NCBI GenBank assembly: GCA_043807765.1
Contig: JAZDFQ010000105.1
Location: 43,927-107,926, forward strand
DNA length: 64,000 bases
Direction: 5' to 3'
Source: Stygiobacter sp043807765
GTDB taxonomy: Bacteria; Bacteroidota; Ignavibacteria; Ignavibacteriales; Melioribacteraceae
Positions 47,200 to 55,241 of this stretch are shown here, in pieces. The notes beneath the pieces are model-generated. The model was not told the DNA's origin, did no database searches, and was given only the letters and a program-made list of their open reading frames with translations. Each line of letters starts with the position of its first letter. Position 1 is the stretch's first letter. A program made the position numbers and the translations under genes.

Positions 47200-47798
47200 T
47201 TCTTTTTCCCGGTGACAATAAAACCATTGTTAAGTTTAGTATTTACTTCTTGTACTCCGGTAAAAGAGCTAATCAAAAAGTTTCTAATTTCATTGGTAGA
47301 TGTTTTTCCACGCCGATGAAGTTTGTTATATCTAATTGAGTGTACTTTATCCAATACATCAAATCCTTCCGGGTTAAAATCGGCGATAAGTAGTTTCGCA
47401 TTTGGAGAGCTAATTCTTCTTATTTCAGCAAGACAAAAATCCGGATTATCAAGTTCGTGTAGAGTATTAATGCAAACAATATTTTCGACAACGTTACTCT
47501 TAAAGGGCAATCTTTCCATGTTCAACTGTATGTAAGTAACTCTATCCAAGTGCTTATTTGAAATCCTTCTATCACTTTCAATCTTCAAATCAAAACTCAG
47601 ATCACCAGTAATAACTTTGGCGAAAATTCTGGATAGAAGAGAAACAGCTCTTCCGGTTCCGGTAGCAACATCAAGGATTTTACCGTTTGTAAAATTTGCC
47701 TCAGTTATCATTGTGTTGCATTCGTCCAACAAGTCGTAACCCCATGTTTTAAGTAGTATATCACTTTCGGATTTTGAAATATCCATGTAATCAATCAT
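47196..47798 (-). CDS. Class I SAM-dependent methyltransferase
   Basis: A protein of about 200 residues with motif I ILDVATGTGRAVSLL, motif II ITGDLS and the later LPFKSNVVENIVCINTLHEL of Methyltransf_11-type enzymes. The substrate is unknown. The start is the ATG at 47798, which overlaps the TGA of the upstream transporter by one base; a TTG lies just before. It is tightly coupled to the metal exporter before it and the thioesterase after it. Confidence 0.78.
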   Translation of the reverse strand: MIDYMDISKSESDILLKTWGYDLLDECNTMITEANFTNGKILDVATGTGRAVSLLSRIFAKVITGDLSFDLKIESDRRISNKHLDRVTYIQLNMERLPFKSNVVENIVCINTLHELDNPDFCLAEIRRISSPNAKLLIADFNPEGFDVLDKVHSIRYNKLHRRGKTSTNEIRNFLISSFTGVQEVNTKLNNGFIVTGKKK

Positions 47799-48649
47799 CA
47801 ATATCCCAGTATATAAATGAAAAGTCCAATCGATAGACCAAAAATAAAGTTGAACATTTTTATGCGTAATGAATCTTTAACTGAATAAGATAACATTGGC
47901 AGCATTCCATGACCATCTTGAACAATTGAACTGGTAAAGAGAACTGAGAATGGAATCAAACCTTTTGCAAAGAGCATTACAAAGATTAAATGAGGTCCGG
48001 ATTCCGGAATGATACCTATGAGTGCACTTAGAATTAAAAGCCAAAGCATATATTCGGCGGTGATACTTTTCAAATCAACAAAGCTCATTGAAAATTCAAC
48101 TATAAGAAGTGCACCAAAGGTCCAGAGAAATGTTTTTAGCAAATGTCCTTTGACTATATGCGCCCAGATATGATCTTTTAAGTAATGCTTGTAACCTTTT
48201 TCTTCCGGGTGAAACTGTTTTATCTCGCAATCTGTGCATGTTTTTATGTTGAATTTCCTCACAAAGTAATCCGTAAGATATCCTACGACAATTCCAAGGA
48301 TGAAAAGTATAACAAACATTATAATTGCTGTTTTTGGAAACATTGCCAGCATTATAAATTGCTCGTCTCCGGCGGTTGCAAACATTAACCCGGTAAGAGC
48401 TCCAAAACTTATCATTCCGTGAATGTAAAGTGAAACACCGGCGAAGGAACCCAAACAACCGGGAGCCGCACCAAGAAGAGAAGCAATAAAGTACTGCTTC
48501 CATTTAGCGCCTTCTTTAAGAATTGATTCGAGCTTACCTTTTGTTTTTACATTTATAAAATCAACGGCAATCATCATCACTAAAACAAAGATTGTAACCT
48601 TTAGCGATTCTTTTAATACATTTATAATAATATCCATTTCATATTCCAT
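47798..48649 (-). CDS. Putative 10-TM metal exporter (ArsP_2/DUF2899, 'putative manganese transporter')
   Basis: A protein of 283 residues with about ten hydrophobic segments in two repeats, each with a conserved signature: GAAPGCLGSFAGVS ... TAGDEQFIML in the first, and IPESGPHLIF ... SSIVQDGHGMLPML in the second. Between the repeats is a soluble loop with a CTDC pair. This fits the ArsP_2 (DUF2899) family of putative heavy-metal permeases. The substrate is not known. It starts right after the stop of the DUF2695 gene. Confidence 0.68.
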   Translation of the reverse strand: MEYEMDIIINVLKESLKVTIFVLVMMIAVDFINVKTKGKLESILKEGAKWKQYFIASLLGAAPGCLGSFAGVSLYIHGMISFGALTGLMFATAGDEQFIMLAMFPKTAIIMFVILFILGIVVGYLTDYFVRKFNIKTCTDCEIKQFHPEEKGYKHYLKDHIWAHIVKGHLLKTFLWTFGALLIVEFSMSFVDLKSITAEYMLWLLILSALIGIIPESGPHLIFVMLFAKGLIPFSVLFTSSIVQDGHGMLPMLSYSVKDSLRIKMFNFIFGLSIGLFIYILGY

Positions 48650-48922
48650 TTATGTCCGAACAACCATATTTTGATGCGTATTACTATTTAGGAATTTTCT
48701 TAAGTCAAATTTGTGAATAATATCGCAATCGCAGTTTATTCCATTACTTCTAAAAAACTCGATAATGGACTTCACTTCTTCGTCTTTGTGAGTTCCTTTT
48801 AAATGCCACTCTGTTTTTTCAAAATTTTGCTGGCATTGACCTTCAAAAGAAAACATTTCATATAAGTATGCTTGTAAAAAAGCAACTTCATGAATTGGAA
48901 TTGGTAATTCAGGTTCTTTCAT
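48650..48922 (-). CDS. DUF2695 family small protein
   Basis: A protein of about 90 residues; the C-terminal half (IIEFFRSNGINCDCDIIHKF) has the CDC motif of DUF2695. Function is unknown for the family. I take the ATG at 48922 because AAGGAAG lies about 8 bases before it; the TTG at 48937 would overlap that site. Its stop abuts the start of the metal exporter, and the Cys-rich motif may point to metal or redox handling, but that is a guess. Confidence 0.6.
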   Translation of the reverse strand: MKEPELPIPIHEVAFLQAYLYEMFSFEGQCQQNFEKTEWHLKGTHKDEEVKSIIEFFRSNGINCDCDIIHKFDLRKFLNSNTHQNMVVRT

Positions 48923-48965
48923 AAAAACTTCCTTCAAAAAGCGAGATTGAATTTTTGTTCATTGT

Positions 48966-49433
48966 TTATTTCAACATTGTCTCCGGCATTTTAACAGCAA
49001 TCACTTTACCTCTGGCGGTGATTTCGCCATTTGCTAAGACAATAATTTCCGATATAACTTTTTTACTTTTCAATTCTAGTAAGTTGCCTCTTAGTTCAAG
49101 TTCAATACCAAGTGGAGTTGGCTTTAAATAATCAACTTGGAGAGATGCTGTTACAAAACGAAAAGGAGGCATTGACCCAAAATCTCTATTTTCTGCTCGA
49201 TATGCAGCTAACGCTGCTGTTCCGGTTCCATGGCAATCAATTAATGAAGCTATCAATCCGCCGTAAACGTAACCGGGAATTGCTGTGTGAAAAGGTTCGG
49301 GCGTAAAGTGGGCAATTGTTTCATCGCCATGCCAATAGCTTTTTATTTGATGTCCATGTTCGTTAAGTTTTCCGCATCCGTAACAATGTGCCACATCATC
49401 CGGATAATAATCTTGAACTGCTATTGATTTCAT
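48966..49433 (-). CDS. PaaI-type hotdog thioesterase
   Basis: A protein of 155 residues with the hotdog pattern of PaaI/YdiI enzymes: HCYGCGKLNEHG at the start, then IPGYVYGGLIASLIDCHGTGTA, where the catalytic acid lies in the helix. It hydrolyses acyl-CoA thioesters. The start at 49433 is preceded by AGAGGA; the ATG at 49454 would come before that site. It is the first of two thioesterases in this run, so a short acyl-CoA branch is probably part of the same pathway. Confidence 0.8.
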   Translation of the reverse strand: MKSIAVQDYYPDDVAHCYGCGKLNEHGHQIKSYWHGDETIAHFTPEPFHTAIPGYVYGGLIASLIDCHGTGTAALAAYRAENRDFGSMPPFRFVTASLQVDYLKPTPLGIELELRGNLLELKSKKVISEIIVLANGEITARGKVIAVKMPETMLK

Positions 49434-49490
49434 AGAATAATCCTCTTGCCTCAAATTTGTTGATTTGGTATTTCACTTGTCAAATCTGCA

Positions 49491-50213
49491 TCATTCAATT
49501 TCAATGATTTTCCCCAGCCCAACTTCTTGATAATTATCACCAAACTGGTTGTTAAATAATTTACGGGCAGCTTCACCCGTGCAATGTGTTGGTGCAACTC
49601 TCAAAACATCCATTTCATAAATATTAGTAACTATTATACTTGACTCTTCTTCACTTAGCCTATGCAAATGAAAACCACCAATCACAAGGGAGATATTCTT
49701 GTCGGGAAATTTGCTTTTTGCTTGTTTTAGAATCTCTAGAATTCCGGGATGAGCACAGCCGGTTACTACAATAAGCTCATTCGATATTCTCATAACAAGC
49801 GATTGTTCGGGAATTATACCAGCCATTTCGCCAAGTGAATATATATTCGGTATAATTTCTATTGATTCGGAAACTGAAACCGGTTCTGCACCGGCGTTTA
49901 CTATTACATCAATTATTTCTTGCGGAAAAGAATGTGGATAATAAACTTTCACTTTTGAATTCGCTTGAAGAAAATCTTTTAATCCACCCGTATGATCGTG
50001 GTGGAAGTGAGATAAAAAAACAATATCAATGCTTTTGGGATCAATACCGAGTTTTTCCATATTATCTAATAGTATTTTTCCGTTATCGCCGGTGTCAAAC
50101 AATAATTTTGTATTTGCGAATTCTACCAAACATGAAAAGCCCCAATCGGTCTGTAAATTATTTACTAGAGGATTATTGTCGTATAAAACAGTTAGTCTAA
50201 TATTTGTCTTCAT
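49491..50213 (-). CDS. MBL-fold metallo-hydrolase
   Basis: A protein of 240 residues with the metallo-beta-lactamase motif LSHFHHDHTGG (H69, H71, D73, H74), VVTGCAHPGI, and a late GFHLH. It resembles the MBL proteins annotated as 7,8-dihydropterin-6-methyl-4-(beta-D-ribofuranosyl)-aminobenzene-5'-phosphate synthase-like, which often lie next to MinD/ferredoxin ATPases and NifX-like genes in anaerobes. The substrate is unknown. It belongs to the core of the ORP-like cluster by context. Confidence 0.8.
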   Translation of the reverse strand: MKTNIRLTVLYDNNPLVNNLQTDWGFSCLVEFANTKLLFDTGDNGKILLDNMEKLGIDPKSIDIVFLSHFHHDHTGGLKDFLQANSKVKVYYPHSFPQEIIDVIVNAGAEPVSVSESIEIIPNIYSLGEMAGIIPEQSLVMRISNELIVVTGCAHPGILEILKQAKSKFPDKNISLVIGGFHLHRLSEEESSIIVTNIYEMDVLRVAPTHCTGEAARKLFNNQFGDNYQEVGLGKIIEIE

Positions 50214-50265
50214 AGTAATTCCGAAATTTATTCCTTAATCGAGTTTCTAAATAAGTAAATAATTA

Positions 50266-50811
50266 CTACGGTAAAAGTATTGCCGCAGCTATTACTGTTG
50301 TCCACAATCCTTTTTTATCACCTTCTGCCGTTTGAGTAACATTAAATGTTTTTACAATCTTACCGGACATTTTGAATACTTGCTCTCTTTCATTCCAATC
50401 GGTTTCAGAATCAAACTCAACGCCAAGTGTAGTGGCTAACATTTGAGCTGCTAAATCCTCGGCGTAATCTCCGGCAATTTTTTCTTTAACACCATAAGGA
50501 TGATATTCGGAAAGATATCCGTAATGTTTTCCATCTGCCGGAATAGCCGCACCAATAGAAGAAGCGATTAAACGATTCGGTTCATTAGTTGCATTTCTTG
50601 CCATTACTGCAAAAGTAATTTGTCCGGCTTTAATTTCTTTTAATCCTTGTTGCCTCGAAATAATCTTACAGCCGGGAGGAAAAATACTGCTAACAGTTAC
50701 CAAATTACATATTTCAATTCCGGCATTTCTTAAGGCTGCTTCAAAAGAACTGAGATATTCTTTGTGTCTGCCCACTCCTTTAGTGAAAAAAATTTTTTTA
50801 GGTACGAACAA
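50266..50811 (-). CDS. Pyruvoyl-dependent arginine decarboxylase
   Basis: A protein of 181 residues with the conserved self-cleavage site LVTVSSIFPPG (cleavage expected between S41 and S42, leaving a pyruvoyl group) and the family's IGAAIPADG and GYLSEYH motifs. It makes agmatine from arginine, the first step to polyamines. It starts with TTG at 50811, with AGGAGA six bases before; no ATG is near. It lies inside the ORP-like redox run, 16 bp after a NifX-like gene. The biochemical role is clear; the link with its neighbours is not. Confidence 0.88.
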   Translation of the reverse strand: MFVPKKIFFTKGVGRHKEYLSSFEAALRNAGIEICNLVTVSSIFPPGCKIISRQQGLKEIKAGQITFAVMARNATNEPNRLIASSIGAAIPADGKHYGYLSEYHPYGVKEKIAGDYAEDLAAQMLATTLGVEFDSETDWNEREQVFKMSGKIVKTFNVTQTAEGDKKGLWTTVIAAAILLP

Positions 50812-50827
50812 TTTTCTCTCCTATAAT

Positions 50828-51148
50828 TTATTTAGATAAATAACTGTTAATAGCATCTTTAACTTTGAGACTTCCTTTCAATCCGTCAACAATAATGATG
50901 TCTGACTTTTTTAAGGCAACTTCTGCTTTATCACCAACATGCCCGGTTAGTAAAACTTCCGCACCTTTATTAATGATTAATTCTGCTGCTTTGGGACCGG
51001 CACCGCTCTGCATTTGTTCGCCTAAATTTGATACGGCTTCAAACTTCATAGTTTCAGAATCTACAATTAAAAAGTATTGGCAGCGACCAAACTGTTCGCT
51101 TACTAGCGCATCCATTGACCCACCCGTTGATGTTATTGCAATTTTCAT
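50828..51148 (-). CDS. NifX/NifB-C domain small protein (orange-protein-like)
   Basis: A protein of 106 residues of the dinitrogenase iron-molybdenum cofactor-binding fold: MKIAITSTGGSMDALVSEQFGRC..FLIVD then GAGPKAAELIINKGAEVLLTG. In Desulfovibrio such proteins include the orange protein, which binds a Mo-Cu sulfide cluster. No nif genes are nearby. It lies three bases from the first MinD/ferredoxin ATPase and has a good AAGGAAG site. The cofactor is unknown. Confidence 0.85.
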   Translation of the reverse strand: MKIAITSTGGSMDALVSEQFGRCQYFLIVDSETMKFEAVSNLGEQMQSGAGPKAAELIINKGAEVLLTGHVGDKAEVALKKSDIIIVDGLKGSLKVKDAINSYLSK

Positions 51149-51151
51149 TTA

Positions 51152-52033
51152 TTACTTCCTTTTATTTATATGACTTTTAATACCCAGCCAAATGTTTTCG
51201 ATTTGTTTTCCGAGCTCATGATTAAATTCTACTATTGTTTTGCCTAATTGCAACGAGCAAACAAAATCATGATGAAATGGCAGATAACCTAAAACATCAA
51301 CATTGTTTTTTTTCGCCAATTCATTGATTTTTTCCGTTACCTCTAGATTCAAATTATATTTATTGATGATGATTCCGTGCGCATACTTCATCTTTTTTAA
51401 TAGTTCGAGAAGCCTTGTTAAATCGTGCAAACCGGAAAGCGTTGGCTCTGCTACTATAGCAACGAAATCAGTACCGGAAAGACTAGCGTTTACCGGACAA
51501 CCGATTCCGGGTGGTCCATCTATTATTATCCATTCAGTTGTTTCCGAAATATTTTCGGTTGCTGCTTTTTTAATTTCGCTAACAAGTTTGCCGGAGTTTC
51601 CTTCACCGGGAATTAGTTTTGCATAAATAAACTTCGATTCGTCTTCGAGTACACCGGAATAAAAGTCTCCAGTCTTGTGGTAATCGAAAGAAATTGCTTG
51701 TTCCGGACAAACCTTAGCGCAAAATCCGCAGCCCTCGCAACCAATAACATCAACCTTAAAATTATGTACTGCATCAAATCTGCAAATTTCTTCGCAGAGT
51801 CCGCATTCGCTACAACTCCCAGAATCTATCTCTGCTTTCTTTCCGCCATAAAATTGTTTCTGAGTTTCAATTATGGGTTTCAATAGAAGATATAGATTCG
51901 CAGCATCAACATCGCAATCAATAACAATTTTGTTTTTTATCAATTTGGAAATAGAGGCGGTAAAAGTAGTTTTACCGGTTCCACCTTTACCGCTTAGAAC
52001 CAACACTTGAGAATAATTTTGAATTTCGCTCAC
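51152..52033 (-). CDS. MinD/ParA-type ATPase with inserted 2[4Fe-4S] ferredoxin
   Basis: A protein of 293 residues: deviant Walker A LSGKGGTGKTT near the N-terminus, then two CxxCxxCxxxC clusters (CSECGLCEEIC and CEGCGFCAKVCP) at about 72-112, followed by DGPPGIGCPVNASL and the rest of the MinD fold. Such ATPases occur in pairs in ORP loci and may load metal-sulfur clusters on the NifX-like partner. It starts with GTG at 52033 just 12 bp after the peroxiredoxin gene. A second copy lies at 52776-53642. Confidence 0.88.
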   Translation of the reverse strand: MSEIQNYSQVLVLSGKGGTGKTTFTASISKLIKNKIVIDCDVDAANLYLLLKPIIETQKQFYGGKKAEIDSGSCSECGLCEEICRFDAVHNFKVDVIGCEGCGFCAKVCPEQAISFDYHKTGDFYSGVLEDESKFIYAKLIPGEGNSGKLVSEIKKAATENISETTEWIIIDGPPGIGCPVNASLSGTDFVAIVAEPTLSGLHDLTRLLELLKKMKYAHGIIINKYNLNLEVTEKINELAKKNNVDVLGYLPFHHDFVCSLQLGKTIVEFNHELGKQIENIWLGIKSHINKRK

Positions 52034-52045
52034 AGTTCAAGTACT

Positions 52046-52762
52046 CTAATCTTTGATGATTGATTTAAGGACTTTATTTTTATCTAATTTTTTTGAACAG
52101 AAGAACCAATCTTGGCAAACTAGGTCGTCCTTACCTTCCATTCTTTCTTTAGCTGCGCCGCATGAGCCGGCCGGAGAAATGATAACGTCATCACCAGGCT
52201 GCCAATCAGCCGGAGTAGCAACGGAAAAATTATCTGCTGTCTGAAGTGCTATTACAACCCGATATAGTTCATCAAAATTTCTACCTAAGCTTAATGGATA
52301 GTAAATGATGGTCCGTATGATTCCTTTCGGATCAATAACAAAAACTGCTCTTACTGCTTTTGTAGAACTTTCTCCCGGCTGAATCATTCCATACTTTGTA
52401 GCAATTTCCATTGTGATATCTTCAATCAAAGGAAAATTGACCTCGACATTTTTCATGCCTTTGTATTCAATTTTTTCTTTAATTGTTCTTAGCCATGCAA
52501 TGTGGCTGTATATTCCATCAATAGATAGACCGACCAACTTGCAATTAGCTTTCATAAATTTTTCTTCTAAAAAAGCGAAGGTTATAAATTCAGAAGTACA
52601 AACCGGAGTAAAATCAGCCGGATGACTAAAAAGTATTACCCAACTTCCGGCAAATTGTTCGGGAAAATTGATATCTCCTTGTGTTGTTACAGCCTTAAAT
52701 TCCGGCGCCTTTTCTCCGATACGCGGCATTGTAAATACTAGAGAACCATTGTTGTTTTCCAT
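52046..52762 (-). CDS. Peroxiredoxin (Prx6-like, with C-terminal Cys pair)
   Basis: A protein of 238 residues with the peroxidatic site HPADFTPVCTSE (C55), the conserved GLSIDGIYSHIAW, and a long C-terminal part that holds GSCGAAKERM and CQDWFFCSKKL. This fits the archaeal/anaerobe Prx6 group, in which extra cysteines complete the disulfide cycle. It reduces peroxides. It lies between the two MinD/ferredoxin ATPase genes and has an excellent AAGGAG site, so it is likely a part of the same oxygen-sensitive metal-cluster programme. Confidence 0.9.
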   Translation of the reverse strand: MENNNGSLVFTMPRIGEKAPEFKAVTTQGDINFPEQFAGSWVILFSHPADFTPVCTSEFITFAFLEEKFMKANCKLVGLSIDGIYSHIAWLRTIKEKIEYKGMKNVEVNFPLIEDITMEIATKYGMIQPGESSTKAVRAVFVIDPKGIIRTIIYYPLSLGRNFDELYRVVIALQTADNFSVATPADWQPGDDVIISPAGSCGAAKERMEGKDDLVCQDWFFCSKKLDKNKVLKSIIKD

Positions 52763-52775
52763 AACGGACTCCTTT

Positions 52776-53642
52776 TTAATGTAATGTAGTATTGCTTTTA
52801 TCTACTGCAACTAGTGCATGTATTTTCTTTACGATATTTTTAAGCTCTTCATTCAGTACAGTTAAAAACACATCCGGCATTTTCCCATTTGAATAATCTT
52901 CTGCTATTCTCTTATCGAATGGAATTTTCATCAGAACATTTATCTTAACTTCGTTCAAATAGTTATCAAGTTCCGTGTATGATTCTTCATACTTATTAAT
53001 AACAACGCCAAAAGGAATTTTTAGAATTTGTAAAACTTCGATTGCAAGCCGCAAATCATGCAATCCAAACGGACTGGATTCTGTAACAAGAAGGCAAAAA
53101 TCAGAATCTCTTACAGCTTCAACCATAGAACAAGATGTTCCCGGAGGGGAATCAATTATGTTCAGTTTATTTTCTTGAATTTTCTTTTTGACATCTTTGA
53201 TTACGGGAGAAGCTGAAGCTTCACCAATATTTAGAACTCCATCGTAAAACTCTATGTCATTAAATTCTGAAAATCCTTCCCGGACTATTCCAATTGTTTT
53301 TCTCTTCTCTGTTATCGCTTTTTCGTGACACAAATATTCACAAGCTCCACATCCATGACAGAGTTCTTCTATAAGGAATATTTCTGATCCCAAATTAATC
53401 AACGCATGAAACTCGCAAACTTGCGCACACTTACCGCAATATGTGCATTTGGAATAATCAATTTCCGGAAGACTCTTTGTACTTGGAACTTCCGTTTGAA
53501 ATTGAGAATGAAGTAAAATGTGTCCATTTGGTTCTTCTACATCGCAGTCTAAGTAAACACTTCCGGGATTAACGGATGCTAGACTTGTTGCAACTGTTGT
53601 TTTGCCGGTTCCTCCTTTACCAGATGCAATAGATATTATCAC
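52776..53642 (-). CDS. MinD/ParA-type ATPase with inserted 2[4Fe-4S] ferredoxin (second copy)
   Basis: A protein of 288 residues: ASGKGGTGKTT at residues ~6-16, two ferredoxin clusters (CTYCGKCAQVC and CHGCGACEYLC), then IIDSPPGTSC. It is homologous to, but clearly different from, the 51152-52033 product. It starts with GTG at 53642, preceded by AAGGAA. It lies between a NifX-like gene (9 bp) and the peroxiredoxin gene (13 bp). Paired ATPases of this type are a mark of ORP-type loci. Confidence 0.88.
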   Translation of the reverse strand: MIISIASGKGGTGKTTVATSLASVNPGSVYLDCDVEEPNGHILLHSQFQTEVPSTKSLPEIDYSKCTYCGKCAQVCEFHALINLGSEIFLIEELCHGCGACEYLCHEKAITEKRKTIGIVREGFSEFNDIEFYDGVLNIGEASASPVIKDVKKKIQENKLNIIDSPPGTSCSMVEAVRDSDFCLLVTESSPFGLHDLRLAIEVLQILKIPFGVVINKYEESYTELDNYLNEVKINVLMKIPFDKRIAEDYSNGKMPDVFLTVLNEELKNIVKKIHALVAVDKSNTTLH

Positions 53643-53651
53643 TTCAATTCC

Positions 53652-54038
53652 TTAATGACAATTATGACTGTGTTCGTGATCGTGCTTGCATGCTTCGTAA
53701 CCGGCAAGTTCTCCTTGATTATAACGCTTCAAAGCTTCTTCGAAAAGGAGTCCGGGTGCCGTGATTACATCAATACCAAATGAAAGAAAGTTTGACACTG
53801 CTTTCTGTCCCATGCCTCCGGCTATAATTGTATTCACGTTGAATTGCTTAACATATCCGGGTAATTGACATACACCACTGTGCTCTCCGACTAGAGGATT
53901 AAAAAATGTTTCGGTCTTTAACACGTTTTTTTGTTCATCGAGTTCGCAAACATAAAATTTTGAACACCTTCCGAAATGTTCAGCTACTCTTTCTTCTGCG
54001 CCTATTTCTTCAATTGCTACCGCTATTCTCTTGTTCAT
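53652..54038 (-). CDS. NifX-like protein with His/Cys-rich tail
   Basis: A protein of 128 residues with the NifX/ORP fold (RIAVAIEEIGAEERVAEHFGRC, then VNTIIAGGMGQKAV) and a tail CKHDHEHSHNCH that looks like a metal-binding sequence. I use the ATG at 54038 because AAGGAA lies just before it; the reading frame is open upstream. Its 5' end overlaps the previous NifX-like gene by 29 bp. It may carry a metal or metal-sulfur cluster. Confidence 0.83.
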   Translation of the reverse strand: MNKRIAVAIEEIGAEERVAEHFGRCSKFYVCELDEQKNVLKTETFFNPLVGEHSGVCQLPGYVKQFNVNTIIAGGMGQKAVSNFLSFGIDVITAPGLLFEEALKRYNQGELAGYEACKHDHEHSHNCH

Positions 54039-54462
54039 ATATTTCCTTTTTATCATTGACAAGTTTTTTAATTATAAATTTCCCGCCGCTTCTTTTTCGC
54101 TTTCTACCGAACGAGTTATCTTTAGCGGCTTCTTCCAACAGATAAAGTTTCTCCTCACTAAAAAGTTTTATTGCTTCAACGGCGGTTGCTTCACCGGATT
54201 GATAAATTTTTATTTTGGCAGATGAAAGAAACCGGAAAGGATTTCTTCCAATCTGCTTAACTATTAATACATCTGCGCAATTTTCTATCAGAAGTTTTGC
54301 AGATTGTATCCCGGCACCACCTAATTCAGATGCAAATGGATTACTCAATACCACTTCAGATTTATCTGTCGAATTATGAAGTAAGAAAAAGAAACTTTTT
54401 CCAAAAACATCCGAAAGATTAGAGTTTCTTTCCGGTTTTGATATTGCTACAGCTATTATCAT
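54010..54462 (-). CDS. NifX-like protein with basic C-terminal extension
   Basis: A protein of 150 residues: a NifX/ORP-type domain over the first ~105 (MIIAVAISKPERNSNLSDVFGKS, then LLIENCADVLIVKQIG), followed by a basic tail (FGRKRKRSGGKFIIKK). The usual HFGR motif is changed to VFGKS, so the ligand site may differ from the two other NifX-like copies. It overlaps the next gene by 29 bp, which suggests coupled translation. Function is unknown. Confidence 0.75.
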   Translation of the reverse strand: MIIAVAISKPERNSNLSDVFGKSFFFLLHNSTDKSEVVLSNPFASELGGAGIQSAKLLIENCADVLIVKQIGRNPFRFLSSAKIKIYQSGEATAVEAIKLFSEEKLYLLEEAAKDNSFGRKRKRSGGKFIIKKLVNDKKEIYEQENSGSN

Positions 54463-54525
54463 TCATGCCCTTGAATCTTCAGTTGAAATATTCCTCTCTT
54501 TGTTTGGGGTTATATTCAACAAGAA

Positions 54526-54750
54526 TTAATTCTGCCTTCCGTTTCCCTTTCCACTTCCTTTTCTGCCGCCGGCACACTTTCCTTTACCGCCACCGCGTGG
54601 TTTACCACCACGACCAACTCCTAAAACAACTTCTTTGTTTTCGGCAGTAAGATTTTCTGTTTGAGATTCTTTTGTTGATCTGCAACGACCAAGTCTTCTT
54701 CCAGTCATTGGACCTTTTCCTTCCGGACCGGTACTATTTAAACCAGGCAT
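54526..54750 (-). CDS. DUF5320 family small glycine-rich protein
   Basis: A protein of 74 residues starting with MPGLNSTGPEGKGPMTGRRLG, the mark of DUF5320 proteins, and ending in a Gly/Lys/Arg-rich tail with one cysteine. DUF5320 genes accompany NifX-like and MinD/ferredoxin genes in anaerobes. AAGGAGG lies before the ATG, a near-perfect ribosome site, so high expression is likely. Function is unknown. Confidence 0.78.
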   Translation of the reverse strand: MPGLNSTGPEGKGPMTGRRLGRCRSTKESQTENLTAENKEVVLGVGRGGKPRGGGKGKCAGGRKGSGKGNGRQN

Positions 54751-54783
54751 TATTGCCTCCTTATATTTTTGTTATTAGTTGTT

Positions 54784-55230
54784 TTAATCGTAAGCCAATC
54801 TTATTTCTTTCTCTTTTAATGTTGGTTTGGTAAGCTCATTCCATTCCGGAGTGCACCATGTGTTCAGATCAGTATGAGTTAAAAAATACTTTTCCGGAAT
54901 TGGATGAGTACCAACAACAACCTTTAAATCATATTTGCTTTCAATAAACTTTTTGAAATGATCTATGTAAGGACATGGTGGATATCCAACCACCATTCCG
55001 GTTGCTAGATGAATAACTTCAGCGCCATTTTTCTTTAATTCTTCCGGCGCATATTCTATATTACCACCGGGGCAACCGCCACAAGTTGTATAGCCTACCA
55101 TCTCAATTTCTCGATCCTCGTAAATATCAAAAGCTCCGTCTCTTTCCTTAATTGATCTGAAACATTTTCCGCCAGTGCAGCTTTTGTATCTATCGCATAT
55201 AATTATTCCAATTTTTACTTTGTCATTCAT
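54784..55230 (-). CDS. CGGC domain protein
   Basis: A protein of 148 residues with IIICDRYKSCTGGKCFRS and the name-giving TTCGGCPGGNIEY, then VVGYPPCPYID. CGGC proteins are thought to be metal-binding and occur in anaerobes. I choose the ATG at 55230; the open frame upstream would overlap the cytochrome gene. AGAGAG is before the start. It lies 11 bp after the octaheme cytochrome. Confidence 0.82.
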   Translation of the reverse strand: MNDKVKIGIIICDRYKSCTGGKCFRSIKERDGAFDIYEDREIEMVGYTTCGGCPGGNIEYAPEELKKNGAEVIHLATGMVVGYPPCPYIDHFKKFIESKYDLKVVVGTHPIPEKYFLTHTDLNTWCTPEWNELTKPTLKEKEIRLAYD

Positions 55231-55241
55231 GTATCGCTCTC

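Noticed and set aside
50828..54462. Nitrogen fixation genes, because of the three NifX-like proteins
   Set aside because: No nifH, D, K, E, N or B is present; such small proteins are common in ORP loci of non-fixing anaerobes.
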